A DNA stretch of 64,000 bases from assembly GCA_903813345.2 (NCBI GenBank), contig CAIIXF020000007.1:16038714-16102713 (forward strand), given 5' to 3'. Both the position numbers and the translations under genes were made by a program. Shown in pieces: positions 1 through 13,031 of this stretch. This stretch comes from Owenia fusiformis. Lineage: Eukaryota > Annelida > Polychaeta > Sabellida > Oweniidae. Within the stretch, counting starts at the first letter, position 1. Each line of letters begins with the position of its first letter. A model generated the notes under the pieces. The model saw nothing but the letters and a program-made list of their open reading frames with translations. It was not told the origin of the DNA and searched no databases.

Positions 1-289
1 AACTGACTTGTAATCACTATGATTTACATGAGGAGGTTTTGCTCAAGTCTTCGTTAAACTCTCATTGCTCCAAGATAAATAGATATATAGCAAAACCTGT
101 CTAATCTAAAACATCTTTCCGTACACTGCTGGGATCAGCCAAAAGAATTTGAATGGATTGGCAGGAATTAATATTTCAAGCTTTTTTAACATGCGAGTCA
201 ATGGGAGGTTTAAATTGGCACTAAAAACTGTTCAGATTACTATGACATTGAATAATAAAAATTAAACATTAAAGTAACATTTCACTTAC

Positions 290-3200
290 TGAGTGTAGAG
301 AAAGCGTCTAGTGGCAGCATGGTTGAACCAAACACAACACGGTCAGTTGATGCGTCAAACGCTCGTAGCAACCTTAGAAGTGCAATCTCAAAGCTTCCTG
401 AAAACATAGCAAATATTTATAAAATAGTGACATGAACCTATGTTTGCGTGCTGATACACCGACAAGTTACAAAGTAAATGCACTGAAGAAATACAAAAAA
501 TGAAATAGTGTTTAGGAACTGATGCCTTTAAAGTAAAACAAATAAATCTTGAAGAAAGCAGAGAGTTTGGCAACAATGTCTCCAAATTGTTACCTCTTGT
601 AACAAGGTAAACACAGGCAGCACAGTATTGAAGCATATCTTATCCAAACACTCAGGTTTTCCAATATAAGTGTACTTACCTGCTTTTAACAACATGATTT
701 GATCATCTTGCAAGAAACTCATGAATCCTGGAACCATTTTAGCAAACTCTATAATCTGCTGCACTGTCATAGTGACTTTCTCTGCTATCTCTGCCCAGAC
801 TTCAGTATGGTTCTACAACACAAATGACATAATGATTTTAAGGACTGTCAATAGATGGCACAAAATTCAGGGAGTTGAAAACTATTTCAATATGTAAATA
901 CCTCTTAAAATTATCAAACACCAAAAACTTATTTTTACATTGAATCTTCTAGCATGTCTGAACAGGATTATGATGAGAAAACTTGATATTTGTTTGATAA
1001 ATAATGCAAGACTTTCATAACAGCAAGTAACAGTCAACAGTAACAGTAATTTTGCAACTGTTTACTTGTTCAAATTATATTTTCCAATATTTCTGCCTGT
1101 TCTCAATTTACTTTGCCTGTTGTCAAAAACTCTAAAAATGAAATGAAATGTATATTTAAGTTTTGATAGACAAATCAATAGACCAACAAATCAATAGGAC
1201 AGGGAACACATTACTGATCTGACATCTATATGAGTACTTATACAATATTAACAGTTGAAAACTATAAATATCGATCACTTGACAATTGAATGAATTTGAT
1301 GCTTGATTCTATCTTATTTTCTAATCAACTTATGTCAAAAATGATGAACAAGAAACTTCTACAGGCTGAAAATCTAAATCTAAAATCTGAAGTATACTGA
1401 CAAGAATCAGAAAATGTCCCCTTTGGTTCTCAATGTTTCTAGTACTTACCATAGATTTAAATCTTTCTACTGTTTCCTCAGAGACCTGCTGAGCTTTTAA
1501 TTGTTCAATCTGATCTAGTGTGTATAAACATGTTCTAGTGTGGGCATCTGTTACTGCTCGAGTCAGCAGCCCTACAATGCATTTAAACATCTCTTAAATC
1601 TGAACTGCGATCATGTGACATTTTTAGAATATGCTGATCATGTATACTGGGAGGGACAAACTGTAAAACAAATGGAAATCAAAATGTGAAGTAATAAATA
1701 ACAGAGCAATTAATATACAGGAACCTTTAGCTATTTTTGTTCAGGGTGACATGTATTGAACTAAAAAATCTATGATTCGTGTGGTCTTTACCAAAAGTTT
1801 CAAAAAGTTACGAATTCTGAAGTCAATTGTTTTATGACATCAATGATGGTTAAAAATTGACTCACAAATCTACCATTGGTCTCTCACGTTCATGTTTCTG
1901 GTTAACTGTGTAGTCTTACTATGAAATCTGACCATGTATGATGTAAAAATTAAAACAATTATAACGTACAATGCAGACCAAGAGCTCAAATCATACCTAG
2001 ATCAATATCAGCTGCATTCACGATGGTTTGTTGGGGAACAGTAGCGTATGTTACTTCCTGGGGAGGGGCATATGCGGGGGCAGGGGTAATCATGTAGCCA
2101 TTGGCATTGGCGTATGTGTACTGTGGATTGCTGGCAAATCTGAAATTATAAAATAAAGATACATGTACTATCATAAAATTAGGTTTTTGTTCTTTTATGA
2201 ACATTATCAGTGTAACATTTGGAACTTTCAAATATGAGACCTTGATACAAGATTATATTAATTTTAAGCAGCATCAAAGCCCTGTATTATCCAGGAGAGA
2301 GGCTTGACATTAGTCGTAACAATTATATAAAACAAAGCAACTACTTACTGGTTATTATTTGGTGCAACACCCTCTGTGGGTGAAGCGTAGACTTGACCTT
2401 CAAAACCATTGCGTTTAATAGAGGCAGCCTCATCTTCGACTCGCTCTCTCTGCTTCTTTGACATGCGGCCAAATTTCACGGCTGAAATAGATAAAGCAGG
2501 AATGAAATTGTAAGGATCTAACATTCATTGAATATTGATTAGCAAGTATCAATACACTATACTGATGATTTAATACCTTATACACTATTTGATTGACTGT
2601 ACACACTTTAAAAATGACCTTAAGCACTCAGAAATGACTGTACATACTAAACTTGACCTTATATGCAACATCAATAATCTTATGCTCTACAGGAATGAAC
2701 AGGAATGTAGCACAGGAATGATTAGACACACTATACTTATGACCTTATGCACTTCACGAATGTCATGAGCGTAAGTACACTTATGACCTTATGCACTCCA
2801 TGAATGAGCGCACACAGTTTACTAATGACTTGTGCTACATCAATGGCCTCATGCACTACAGGATTGACCATACGCACAGGCACACATAATGAAACTCATA
2901 AGAAAGAATAAGAGGTGATAGCAATAGAATGTAGCCTACCATCTCTCGACATGCCCAATGCGAGGCATTTCTGCAGCCTGCAGAACTGGCACCTGTTCCT
3001 ATTAACACGGTCAATGATGCAGGTTTTGTTTCTGGGGCACTGGTAGTTGACTGGTCCTGACTGGCTCCTGCGGAAGAATCCCTTGCAGCCCTCACAGGTG
3101 ATCACCCCATAGTGTACGCCTGAGGACTTATCCCCACATACCTTGCAGGGGATCACTTCAATCTGGGCTGAAATCAAAGGAAGGTGAAATGCATTAAATA

Positions 3201-6200
3201 TGTTGTGTACTGGTTTGAGTTGATATTTCAACATCCGAAAACCCCCACCCTCTGCTTCAAAATAATGTTTGCCATTGATTTGTATGTGCCTCTATTGAAT
3301 ATAAACCCTTACAATACAAAAGACAGAAAAATTGAATTCAACAATCCTTCTTGAGCAGAGGACCTTTGCCCATAAGGCATATGCTTATAAAATTTGAACC
3401 AAATCCATCAACCAGTATTTTTGAGTTATCAACCAAACAGACAAATGAATGGACGGGTGGATGTATGGATGGCTTCTTGGTGTCCCTTAAAGGCCCACAT
3501 TGCAAATGTTCAATGTTTTTGGGCAAAATAAAGACTTTTATTTGAATTCTGTAGAATGTCCAATGTATTGATAAGAACCCTATCTTTCATTTGACACCAA
3601 CAACAGCTCAAACGGACCACATCAAAGCTTACAATAATTGATCAAAAAATATTTTCAATCTGTCAAGCTTTATATCAAGTTTTTATCAATGTCATTGAAA
3701 GACGGCGAAGTTGTTTGTATTACATGATACATTCATTTTTTTAGAAGTGTTGCCATCTTTTAAATCGAAAGTAATTGAAAAAATGCACTTTGTTTAGCAT
3801 GTGCATGCATGTCTAATGATCCCTGAACTATTTTTTTCTTGGTTCAATATTAAAGCAAATCAAACTTTGTGTCATATTTGAGCGAGTGTGTGAGTAATAT
3901 GTTTCAATGATAATTTTTTTCTTTTTATTAATTAAGTATAGTGGGGCTTTAAGTTTGGTGGGATAATTACAAAGGTGTCTTTATTGTAAGGCTTGGTAGC
4001 TCTTACTGCATATTTATAAACACATGTATTCATGGTGATACATTTAATCTAAATAGATAAAAAAACTTGGGATGGAATCTACATAGGAAGCAAAAGTAGG
4101 ATAATTTTCTGTTAATTGTCTTCCTTTATTTTGCATTTGAATATGTGAATCTTATTTGATCCAAAACCTATTATATGTGGATCCTTTGATTTGAAATTTC
4201 AAAAATTAGTTACACCAGCAAATGAAACAATAGCTTAGATGTATAATTTCCCTTTAATGCAGTAGTCCTGAAAACTGATAGCTACTGATTTTAACATAGA
4301 TCAAGTCCTCTTTTTAAATAAAACAAAATCTCTTAATCAGGTTCATATCAGTTTGAAACACAAAGTTCAAAGTGCAACGCAGCATTAATTCTGTCTTCTT
4401 GTATTTTGATACTAAAGATAGTAAAATGACAACCGTCTATTTCTTTTCTAAACCATAACATAAAAATCTCTACATTACAAAATTAATCTGGTGGTAGGGA
4501 ATCGCAGTAAAATTATTCCTATGAGGAAACATGAATTTCATCTACCACAGGTGAACTGGCAGTATATTGCAGTAACATATCTCCAGTGCATAATTAAACT
4601 TTAGGAAACATAAATATCTATCTTACCATTAAACTGATGGTAGTGAATCTGTGAAAACATTCCCTCCATCTCTTTAGCAACCCCAGTTGTTACTATGACA
4701 ATGCAAATATCTTATTTACTTCAATAATCTTCTAAAAAGGTGTTGAACAATGTATGTGTACTGCCTCAATCTGATATGCTTGAAATGTTCAAGTTGTTCC
4801 TACATTTTGAACATCATGTAATCAATCAACAATGTTTTAAGAATAGATAAGATGTAGAGTTAGAATCTGAACAATACGTGTAAGATGTACTCTAATTGTA
4901 GTTATTTGTTAAGGGCTATTACATGTCACAATGTACTCAATCAAAGCAATTCACATATCTGCTGTCATTATCGCCTGCTCTTATCACTAGCTCATTGCTA
5001 TTGTCAAGGTAACTTTTGTTGCAAGATTTACAAGAGGGTAGGTATCCAGGGTGTTAGAAACAGAGGGCATGGGAGTCTAGGGCTAATAGAGGGCTTGGGT
5101 GTTTTAAATAAAGGGCAAACAAAAAGGGCTAAAGGTGATTTAAATGCAACAAGAACACAAATGTGTACAATATGTCCCCACCAATGGATTTTCATACTAA
5201 GAACCAACCCTGAAAATTTGAAATTGATCCGTCAAACAGTAAACCAGAAAACGCATAAACAAGACTTCACAGACAAAATTTTAGGATGGAAAAATCCAAA
5301 ATGGCTGCCTTGACATTTGCCCAGAATGCCAAAAAACTAATCAGTTCTAGATTTTCATACTAAGAATCATCCCTGAAAATTTGAAATTGATCTACCAAAC
5401 GGTTTACCTGAAAACGCGTAGACAAGACTAATTACAGACAAGATTTTAGGACGGAAAATCCAAAATGGCTGCCTTGACATATTATCCAGAATGCCAAAAA
5501 ACTAATCAGTTCTAGATCTTAATACAAGGAATCATCCCTGAAAATTTGAAATTGATCTACCAAACGATTCACCTGAAAACACATAGACAAGACTTTACAG
5601 GCAAGATTTTAGGATGGAAAATCCAAAATGGCTGCCTTGACATTTACCCAGAATGCCAAAAAACTAATCAGATCTAGATTTTCATACTAAGAATCATCCC
5701 TAAAAATTTGAAATTGATCTACCAAATGGTTCACCTGAAAACGCGTAGCCAAGACTTTACAGACAAGATTTTAGGACGGAAAATCCAAAATGGCTACCTT
5801 GACATTTACCCAGAATGCCAAAAAACTAATCAGATCTAGATTTTCATACTAAGAATCATCCCTGAAAATTTGAAATTGATCTACCATAAGGTTCACCTAA
5901 AAATGTGTAGACAAGACAGACAAGATTTTAGGATGGAAAAATCCAAAATGGCCGACAATAAAAAAGTGATTATAAGTTTTTGCCAATTTCTTTTAACAAA
6001 ATTATCACATATTACTATTGTTAAGAATAAGATAGGCGTCTACAACAAAGTACACCTGAAATTATTTCTAAACTACTAAATAGTTAAAGTATGAAAACTC
6101 AAAAACACCGTTCAATATGATACAAAGTATCATCGCGTGCTAACTATTCTTAAAACATTCAAAATGGCTGCCATGACTGAGCTAACAGGTCCAAAACCTA

Positions 6201-9200
6201 ATCAGATGTAGAATGAAGTAAGTTGAACAAGATGTTAAAGTTTTAAAAGCAACAGTGTAGCCGTTTTTCTTAAAGTTTGCAGATAGGGATTTTAGCATTT
6301 GACTTCAAAATGGCCGACAGGAAGTAGGTATCGAGCTAAAAAAATTTCGTCCACATCTGTATGCACTCATAAGTTATCCCTGAAAATTTGAAGGTGATAT
6401 CTGTAGCGGTTTTGGAGAAAACTGCTGGATGGACGGACGGACGGACAGACAGACAGACAACCAGACGGACGGACGTGCCTAGGCCGACAATATGGCACCA
6501 CACTATGTGGTGGGGACATAATAAAAGCAGAGGGTTGTAATTATTTTTCTATATAGGGCAAACAGAGGATTATTATGTTTATTTTGAAATTGTTTCTAAA
6601 ACTTTGGAAATAATTTAACACTAAATTCTACATATTCAAAATAATGTGTAGGTATAGGCCTGTAGGTATAAACATAAATCATGATCTCAAAATATTTAGT
6701 TATCAGTGGTCTTTACTTTTGGATAAAATACTAAAGATTTAATACATATTATTAGAAATTACAAATACCTTTATTTGAATTATTTGCCCATATTTGCACT
6801 TGTGGTGTGCGTGGCATCTGATCAATTGGCACATGACCTTGTACCAAGGTCACTGTATTCGCAAGATCCTCTACACCTGTAAATAACATAACATGAGTAG
6901 CTAGAAAATGGCAACTCCACAAATTAACAATTCCCAACGAAAAAATTATTCATGGATCTGAAATATTTCATGCTATAATATTTTCAATATACTTGGAAAC
7001 ATGGAATATATGTGAACAAGACACAGAGTGAACAGAATCGCACCCTTGAAAAGAATAGACAGTTTACGAGATAGAAAGTCCAGAATGGCTACCTTAACAT
7101 TAACACATTTGTAGAATGCCCCAAAATTAATCAGTTATAAACTTTTATACCTAGAAACATCCCTGAAAATTTAAATTGAATCCCTGAAACGGTTTGGTTG
7201 GAAACCTGTATACAAGCCTCGACAGACAAGATTTTAGGATGGAAAATCCAAAATGGCCACCTTATCATTTACCCAGAATACCCAAAAACTAATCAGTTAT
7301 GTACTTTTATACCTAGAAACATCCCTGAAAATTTAAATTCCTCAAACGCGTTGGCTTGAAACTGTAGACAAGCCTCGAGAAAGAGAACATTTTTGGATGG
7401 AAAATCCAAAATGGTCGCCTTAACATTTATGCCCCAAAACTAATCAGTTCTAAATGTTCATATGTAGAAACAGCCCTGAAGATTTTAGATGAATCTATCC
7501 CTAAAATGGTTTGGCTTGAAACCTGTAGACAAGATTAATTGCAACGCCCAACTGCCACCAACAGGCCCACAATAAAATTAAAAAAAAAAAAAATACTGGA
7601 TGATCAGGAGCTAGAAATGGCAGAATACCAATTTGAGAAAAAAATATTGGACGAGGCGGTATAGGTATTCTGGCCATATCCAGCTCCTGATCATCCAGTA
7701 TTTGTTTTATTATGGACCTTTTCAAACTGTAATGTGTGCTACGATGTACTTACATTTTTAGAACTTTTAATTTTTCTTAAAACTTGAATGACTTCCGTCT
7801 ACCTAAGATACACCAAACGAAAAAAAACGTTGTCTTGTCCCAGGATTCAATTCCAATTATTTGACGCATTCTTGCAGAATTATGCATAATGTTTGAATGA
7901 TAAGGGTAATTGTGATTGATTAAGTACACTGTTTTTCTTTTATTTGCCACCAGTTTCTGATGTTAGCTTTAAGTAGGACTCCGGTTATTGAGAAATGAAA
8001 CTCAATCAGTAAATGTTTTTTACCTTTCTCCATAGCAAGAGTAACTGTGACGGGTGTGGGAGAAGCTGATCTTTCCACTGTGCTAGATTCGGTTGTCTCT
8101 ACTGGAGATGGACAAACCATCTCAACCTTCAAGTTAGATGAGTCTACCTCAAGAGTCCCGCCCTCTGCAAATGAAAGTGTTTGATAATATGGTATTCTGA
8201 TTAGAAAATATTGTATCCTTGAGACATTTTAAAGAATTTGGATTAGAAAGAAAGTGTTAAACGTTAAAAGCAATCTTTTCAAAAATAATATTATCACCCA
8301 GGAAAAATCGAGTGGAATCGAGTTAGTAAAAGACGATCTTACAAAAAAAATTCAGTACCACAAATTTTGTAACGTGTTATTTGTGTATATATAGAGGAGA
8401 GTTATATGAATTTGTATATTATGTGAAAGTGGAAGATCTTAAACTACTCAGTTCAGTTGTTTTCAACTGAATTGAATGCTCAGTAGTCAGTAGTGATGGA
8501 ATTGTCAGATAAAGTTAAATTTAAATCTCCCGCAATAAATTGTGATCTAATAATTGTCAACATTTTTGATCAATGATGCATATAACATGCAGTACATAAA
8601 CACTGAGATTGTATGTTTCTTTATATATGTGCAGTAACAGCATCAATTGATGAAAAGTTGAGGATAAGACATGGCTGTGATCCCTACAGGATGTATTGAA
8701 AAGATGCGGAATGGATATCCAACTCTCTCAACTTACCATCGTCAGGAGGAAAACTCAGGGAAAAGTTGGAGACATTCATTTTGATAAATGTAATCTACAG
8801 TTTATATTTTTCTGCAATTTAGGCCATTAATTGTTGAAATTCAAGAAAATGTGCCAAATAGGCCTTCATGACTCTTCAATTATTTTTCATCAGCACTTTA
8901 GTCCTTTTTTCTTTCCAATGGGAGATCTACTAGGACATGTAGATCTAATTTTTTTATTTCCTGTACAAGCTAGATATCCAGTCATTGTTCATAGACTCGC
9001 AAAATTCGTTTTGTTGCAAATGACTAGATCTTGGCCTACAATAAATGGGCCAAGTTAGAGTTTAATATGCACAGTCACTTTGTTCAAGAACTGTTCTGAA
9101 ATTGATCCGTTCCAAAGCCAAATGTTCCGAACCAAACCGTTTTGAATTTTTTTTGTTCCGTGACACCTCTACAAATTTTACATAGGTGGGTTACAGTCTG

Positions 9201-12200
9201 AATATTTTTATTACAAATAGAGAATATAGTCTAGGCAAAGGTTTATCATGTTAACACCATTTTGTTTCAATTTTGGGTAAGTTTGATGCATGTAGTAACT
9301 TCAACACATTGTTGTTTGTTTGCTCTAATTTTCGATCTACAGGAAGCTATGTTTTTCTTCTTGCATGGATCAAGATATCATGAGATAATCATTCTTTTCA
9401 GAATCAAACATGGCAGAAAATGGAAATTCTAGTTTTTAACGAGTAAGTGTCAAAGTTACCCCATTTCTCATGTCAACATTACCCTACACATCGACGATAT
9501 TCCCTTTGCCCCTTATATGTAATTCCAGATTCTGTGTAGGCTAGCCAAATGCCTGGCCAAAAGATGAGTTTAACCTCCTTACTATTCTTTCCATAGTCAC
9601 AAGTTCTGAATCCATCAAAACCATTTTTCCTCGATAACATGCAACTGATACTTCACAATTAATTATAAAAAAACATAACATCAAGCGATTTAACCCAATA
9701 TTATTGTGCATTATGCATACCTATATTTATAATGAAGCAGCAGCAAACTGCCGATAAACTATGTACCTATCCTATCTTTGAATGCTCCAAAATCACTCTG
9801 CTAAGTTTTTAGTGAAGTAATTTGGTATTTCATGAGTAATTAGGAGATTTGTGTAAAAAATTTGAAACTAATTTTGAAAATTAAAATCCTCTTTATGCGC
9901 ATGCACGTGTCAAACTTTTAACAATCAAAATCATTATTTCAATACTAGTTTAATAACATAAACGGACAATTTTATGAATATATATAAATTATATGAATAT
10001 ATATGAATATATGAAAAGAATATGCTACACGTTTAGTAGCTTTAGCGAAATCTTATTATAATAATTTCGTTTCCTAGCAGCCTGGTGTTCATATAGATTT
10101 GCGTAACGACCAGAGGAACCAGAATTTCTAAGTTGAAATTGCTTGGACATTTTACTTATAGACAAAGGATTTACGATAATTAAGAACTCAAGAAATACAA
10201 TTTCAACTGTATATATGAGACAGGAAAGAAGTGGGCTGGTCAAATAAAGGTTAGGTCTCCAACTAACATCATAATCTTAACATTTATGAGTGCCGAATTC
10301 TGCGACAATCTATTCAATGGTATGCGATACTAGGGACATCTTGAAGTCTTCTACTGAGGTTTCATTAACGGCGTCCTTCAATGGAGAGGACGTAAATCAA
10401 GATTGGGTGGACGTAAATTAAAAAGAATAATTACGTTTTTGGGACGCAATTTGAATTTCGTAAATCAATTCGTGAATCCACTTACCTTCAGTCTCTTTAT
10501 TTCGTCAGAATCCACTAAATAATTGAAGGAAATTCTATTTCTAAAAGAAATAAAATTTTCTTTCGAAGTTTCCTTCCCGGAAGTTGATTTCTGATCGAAA
10601 TAGTACGAGGCATATGATAGGACAAATAGTTATCCAATACTCGATATCCGAGCAGTATTCAGTACGAGTCTTACAATTGGCCGCTAGCTGAGGACCCGAT
10701 TCAAACCATTTTCTATTGGTCAAGTGCGATCACAAGATCATTATTTAAGAATGCGCATGCGCAAGAAACTGAACCAAAAATTTGAACCTCGCGCAGATTG
10801 CCCCTAAACGAAAGTAAAATCAGTCGCTAATTGCTCGAAATACGCAAAGAAAATGTGTTTCTAATTATTGAATATAAGTTATACCATGGGCCAATTGAAA
10901 GCCCATGGTTATACCTCACAAGTGATGGTATCTGTATCATTCAATGACATACTAGACTCGCCAGAACACTGATTTAGACCAATAAATAGCAAAAGCAATA
11001 CAAAATTTCATCAATCTTATTTCGGTTAGTCTAGTGTAAAAGCGTGACTTTGAATTTCCGAGAACATCTTTTCAAGGGACGCAGTTTTTTGAGGGGAAAA
11101 GCTTTTTTGAAAATCTTTAAGTCCCAGGGACGCAAACGTGGACAAACCTACTGAAAACACTGTTCTATGCTATCAGAATTGACCGACATTTCCGTTAATA
11201 TCCAAACCTGTCTCCAATAGGATCTTAAGGGGATACGGGATGATATGTATGTATTCATAGGGTATCATGCTTGGATCACATTCTGTGATAATACCATGTT
11301 TTCATAGTTTAATTAGTTCCGCTTGTCCAAACACGCAGAACTATTAAATTTACGTGCTTATGCCAAAATGACGATGGAGGTTAGACCTAACCGGGGCCAT
11401 AAGACATGTCAGATAAGAAACAAGGCGGCTACTACTTTTTTAAATTAGCGTAAATGCTTTTCCGATTTTTTCATTTTTCATCAATGTTGACTTCCGGGAA
11501 GGCGTTGTAGTTATCACGAAATAACGCATTGACCCTTGAACTTTACTTTGTTGACGTGTCAACCAAGCATGTCTGGTGTGAAAATTAAAAGAATATTAAG
11601 CAATGTTCTACATCCGCCAAGCTAAGTGAAGTAGTCAATATTTAAAATTACCAATTTCAAGTGAAGTACGCAACGAACGAAACTGCGTGATCTACACTCC
11701 CACTATTGGTCTGAATGAAATGCTACGTAGAAATATGAGCCGTCTGCTGTATTAGTCGATTAATAGAGTAAGACCTGTTGGTGATGCTTTATAATTTAGA
11801 CCAAAACATTGAAGAACAAACGAACCTGTAAATCGTGAAAACAACGAACAAATATTCAGTTTTCACATATGTTCGGTAATTTTTCGTATTGAAACTTCCG
11901 GAACTTACAAGGAAATCATTCATTTTCTCGATCCATGATTTACCTCTTGGATGTTGTGGCAAATGCTCCATGGTTGAAGGAACAAAGGTGATATGGTTTC
12001 ATTAAGATTCGGGTTCTAACCTTTAGAAGGTAAGTCAGACTCCCAAAAGTCAGCTAACTCTTATATTTAGCATGTTAGCGACGCAGTCAGGCCTTGAAAA
12101 AAGTAGTAGGTCTAATGTTGCTGGACTAAGATGCTGCAAGATGTCAGGTGTGAAGAAACTGGGGTTGAGGCTATAACATCTAACCAAGACTAAGGGTGAG

Positions 12201-12408
12201 TGTGCTATATAAGAAACACTATTTCCACATCAAGTTTCTCAAGTCATGTAGACATGCAAAAAAAGAAAATGATTTTTCAAAAAAATACAAAAAATCACAT
12301 GGATTTTTAAAAATTTCAATGTTTATTTTGTGATATTTAGGGTGAGTGTAAGCGCAATAGAAGGAACAACGGCTGATTATCTATCTTACCTCGCTCTGTA
12401 GTAGCCAT
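290..12408 (-). CDS. ROR/HR3-type nuclear receptor (NR1F), 3' end outside the window
   Basis: Ligand-regulated or orphan transcription factor of the NR1F family (vertebrate RORs, insect HR3) that binds a half-site AGGTCA element as a monomer in the nucleus. Exons on the minus strand, with GT/AG borders and matching phases: 12390-12408 (ATG at 12408, reads MATTER), 8024-8164, 6769-6876, 2940-3167 (both zinc fingers), 2349-2481 (C-terminal extension beginning [13 protein letters not shown], the ROR signature), 1997-2139 (hinge rich in Y, P and A), 1450-1571, 680-812 and 290-397 (ligand-binding domain, with [20 protein letters not shown] and [19 protein letters not shown]). The last exon ends in phase 1 at a donor, so the rest of the ligand-binding domain and the AF-2 helix lie left of position 1. 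The A/B domain is about 89 residues. Family assignment is firm; the split between ROR and HR3 names is only taxonomic. Confidence 0.93.
2610..2885. repeat. Degenerate tandem repeat, unit about 41-45 bp
   Basis: In the ROR intron between the DNA-binding exon and the next exon. The phrase TGACCTTATGCACT with small changes recurs at about 2615, 2655, 2747 and 2788 and decays towards 2880. It is a worn minisatellite with no coding potential. Confidence 0.6.
2940..3167 (-). CDS. DNA-binding-domain exon of the ROR/HR3 gene
   Basis: This single 228-nt exon encodes the whole two-zinc-finger domain. Finger 1 starts [20 protein letters not shown] and contains the P-box CEGCKG, which sets recognition of the AGGTCA half-site. 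Finger 2 runs from [11 protein letters not shown] to [14 protein letters not shown]. All eight zinc-ligand cysteines are present. The next exon continues directly into the C-terminal extension used by monomeric NR1 receptors to read the A/T-rich flank of the site. Confidence 0.95.
5180..5960. repeat. Tandem array of a roughly 162-165 bp unit, about five copies
   Basis: The phrase TTCATACTAAGAATCATCCC (or a close variant) starts at about 5191, 5354, 5519, 5681 and 5843, a period of 162-165 bp. Each unit continues through GATTTTAGGATGGAAAATCC and CAAAATGGCTGCCTTGACAT. Copies differ by a few bases. Related, more diverged copies lie at 7070-7530, and one fragment lies at about 22270-22300 beyond the ADAM stop codon. 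Confidence 0.85.
6355..6530. repeat. Interspersed repeat end with GACAGACGG tract
   Basis: A phrase related to the array (TGAAAATTTGAAGGTGATAT) leads into repeated GGACGGACAGACAGAC and ends with CACTATGTGGTGGGGACATA. The last motif recurs with changes at about 19242-19265 (AACACTATGTGGTGGAGACA), so it is the shared end of an interspersed family. I do not recognise the class; no reverse transcriptase or transposase is present. Confidence 0.6.
7070..7530. repeat. Diverged copies of the 162-bp repeat, about three units
   Basis: These units share GATTTTAGGATGGAAAATCC, CAAAATGGCCACCTTA and ACATCCCTGAAAATTTAAAT with the array at 5180-5960 but differ in spacing and carry their own variants (CTAGAAACATCC instead of CTAAGAATCATCC). 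They lie in the next ROR intron, which suggests separate insertion or ancient spread followed by local amplification. Confidence 0.8.
7564..7716. repeat. Long inverted repeat able to form one hairpin
   Basis: Left arm 7592-7629 (starts AATACTGGATGATCAGGAGC) is complementary to right arm 7664-7702 with only a few changes. Weaker complementarity continues outward to about 7564 and 7716. The loop is about 34 nt. It sits in an intron of the ROR gene. It may be a foldback element, or a hairpin RNA source if transcribed. Confidence 0.8.
8165..12389. other. First ROR intron
   Basis: Between the ATG exon and the second coding exon. I see no coding exon. It includes an AT-rich ATATATGAAT stretch at about 9970-10020, an NRF1-like palindrome GCGCATGCGC at 10753-10762 and a small stem-loop at 10877-10914. 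The intron phase (one base before, two after) keeps the receptor reading frame. Confidence 0.6.
10877..10914. repeat. Short stem-loop, GCCCATGG family, copy 1
   Basis: The left arm AACCATGGGC-like sequence (actual TACCATGGGC) pairs with GCCCATGGTTATAC across a short loop containing ATTGAAA. The same loop-plus-arm phrase TTGAAAGCCCATG occurs in two other stem-loops in this window (15020-15060, and 50153-50189 on the other strand). Confidence 0.65.
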
Positions 12409-12499
12409 GATGGGCCAACCGCGCTAAATTCACAGTGGATACTCCACAATAGCAATCTGAAAGTTGATTTCCAAACCACAAAAGGATCAAAATAATAAT

Positions 12500-12545
12500 G
12501 GAGGCCTCATTTGCATATTTGGGTCATTGCGCATGCGCCATCTAA
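12500..12545. promoter_or_regulatory. Probable ROR core promoter elements
   Basis: About 100-130 bp upstream of the ROR start codon lie an octamer ATTTGCAT (12509-12516) and a perfect NRF1-type palindrome GCGCATGCGC (12529-12538), directly followed by CCATCT. No TATA box is evident. NRF1 palindromes are common in TATA-less metazoan promoters, so transcription probably starts near here. The exact start is unknown. Confidence 0.5.
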
Positions 12546-12649
12546 TGTCCCTGCAACATCAAAATTACGAACAACGAAAATATTCACATCAGACATAGAT
12601 GTTCCCTTTGCATTGGATGCCTTTCTGATACTATCGGTTTAAGAACAAC

Positions 12650-12935
12650 CAGGGGCGGATCTGGGAACCAACAAGACGGGGGGGGCAAGTTTTAGGTCAA
12701 AGAAAAAAACTTGGGCCCTTAAAACCCAAAAGTGGGCCCAAATTTTGAAATTTTGAGGCCCATTATCTTCAAAATTTGGCCTGGAATTAAAAAATAAGAC
12801 CTTACAAGACCAAGTAATGACAAAAAAGGCCCACTTTTTGGGGCCTCAAGGTCTCTTTTGGGACAAAATTTTTTGAGCCCAATTTTTTTTCTGGGCCCAC
12901 CAAAGGGGGGGGGGCAGCCCCCAGATCCGCCAGTG
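12650..12935. mobile_element. MITE-like element with GGCGGATCTGGG terminal inverted repeats
   Basis: It begins CAGGGGCGGATCTGGG and ends with the complement, CCCAGATCCGCCAGTG, giving ends of about 16 bp over 286 bp. It has G- or C-runs just inside both ends and many GGGCCC-type stretches, with no ORF of note. It is a non-autonomous DNA element by structure. Superfamily and target-site duplication are unclear. Confidence 0.7.
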
Positions 12936-13031
12936 AAAACATAATAACCAATGATGATTATCAAACCATAAATACGTAAATTTAACACGCATGCCATCTA
13001 TTAACGGAGTCAACTAGTCACAGACGGCCCG

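Larger units (their letters stand above)
3168..6768. other. Large ROR intron, mostly repeat-derived
   Basis: No exon was found here. It holds a short interspersed fragment around 3338-3540, the tandem repeat array at 5180-5960 and a purine-rich GACAGACGG tract at about 6424-6475. That tract is followed by a family end that recurs elsewhere (ACTATGTGGTGGGGACATAA). Long open frames in the array follow the repeat units and are not genes. Confidence 0.6.

Noticed and set aside
4885-5313. 142-codon plus-strand ORF
   Set aside because: It runs into the 162-bp repeat array, shows no domain and lies antisense in a ROR intron.
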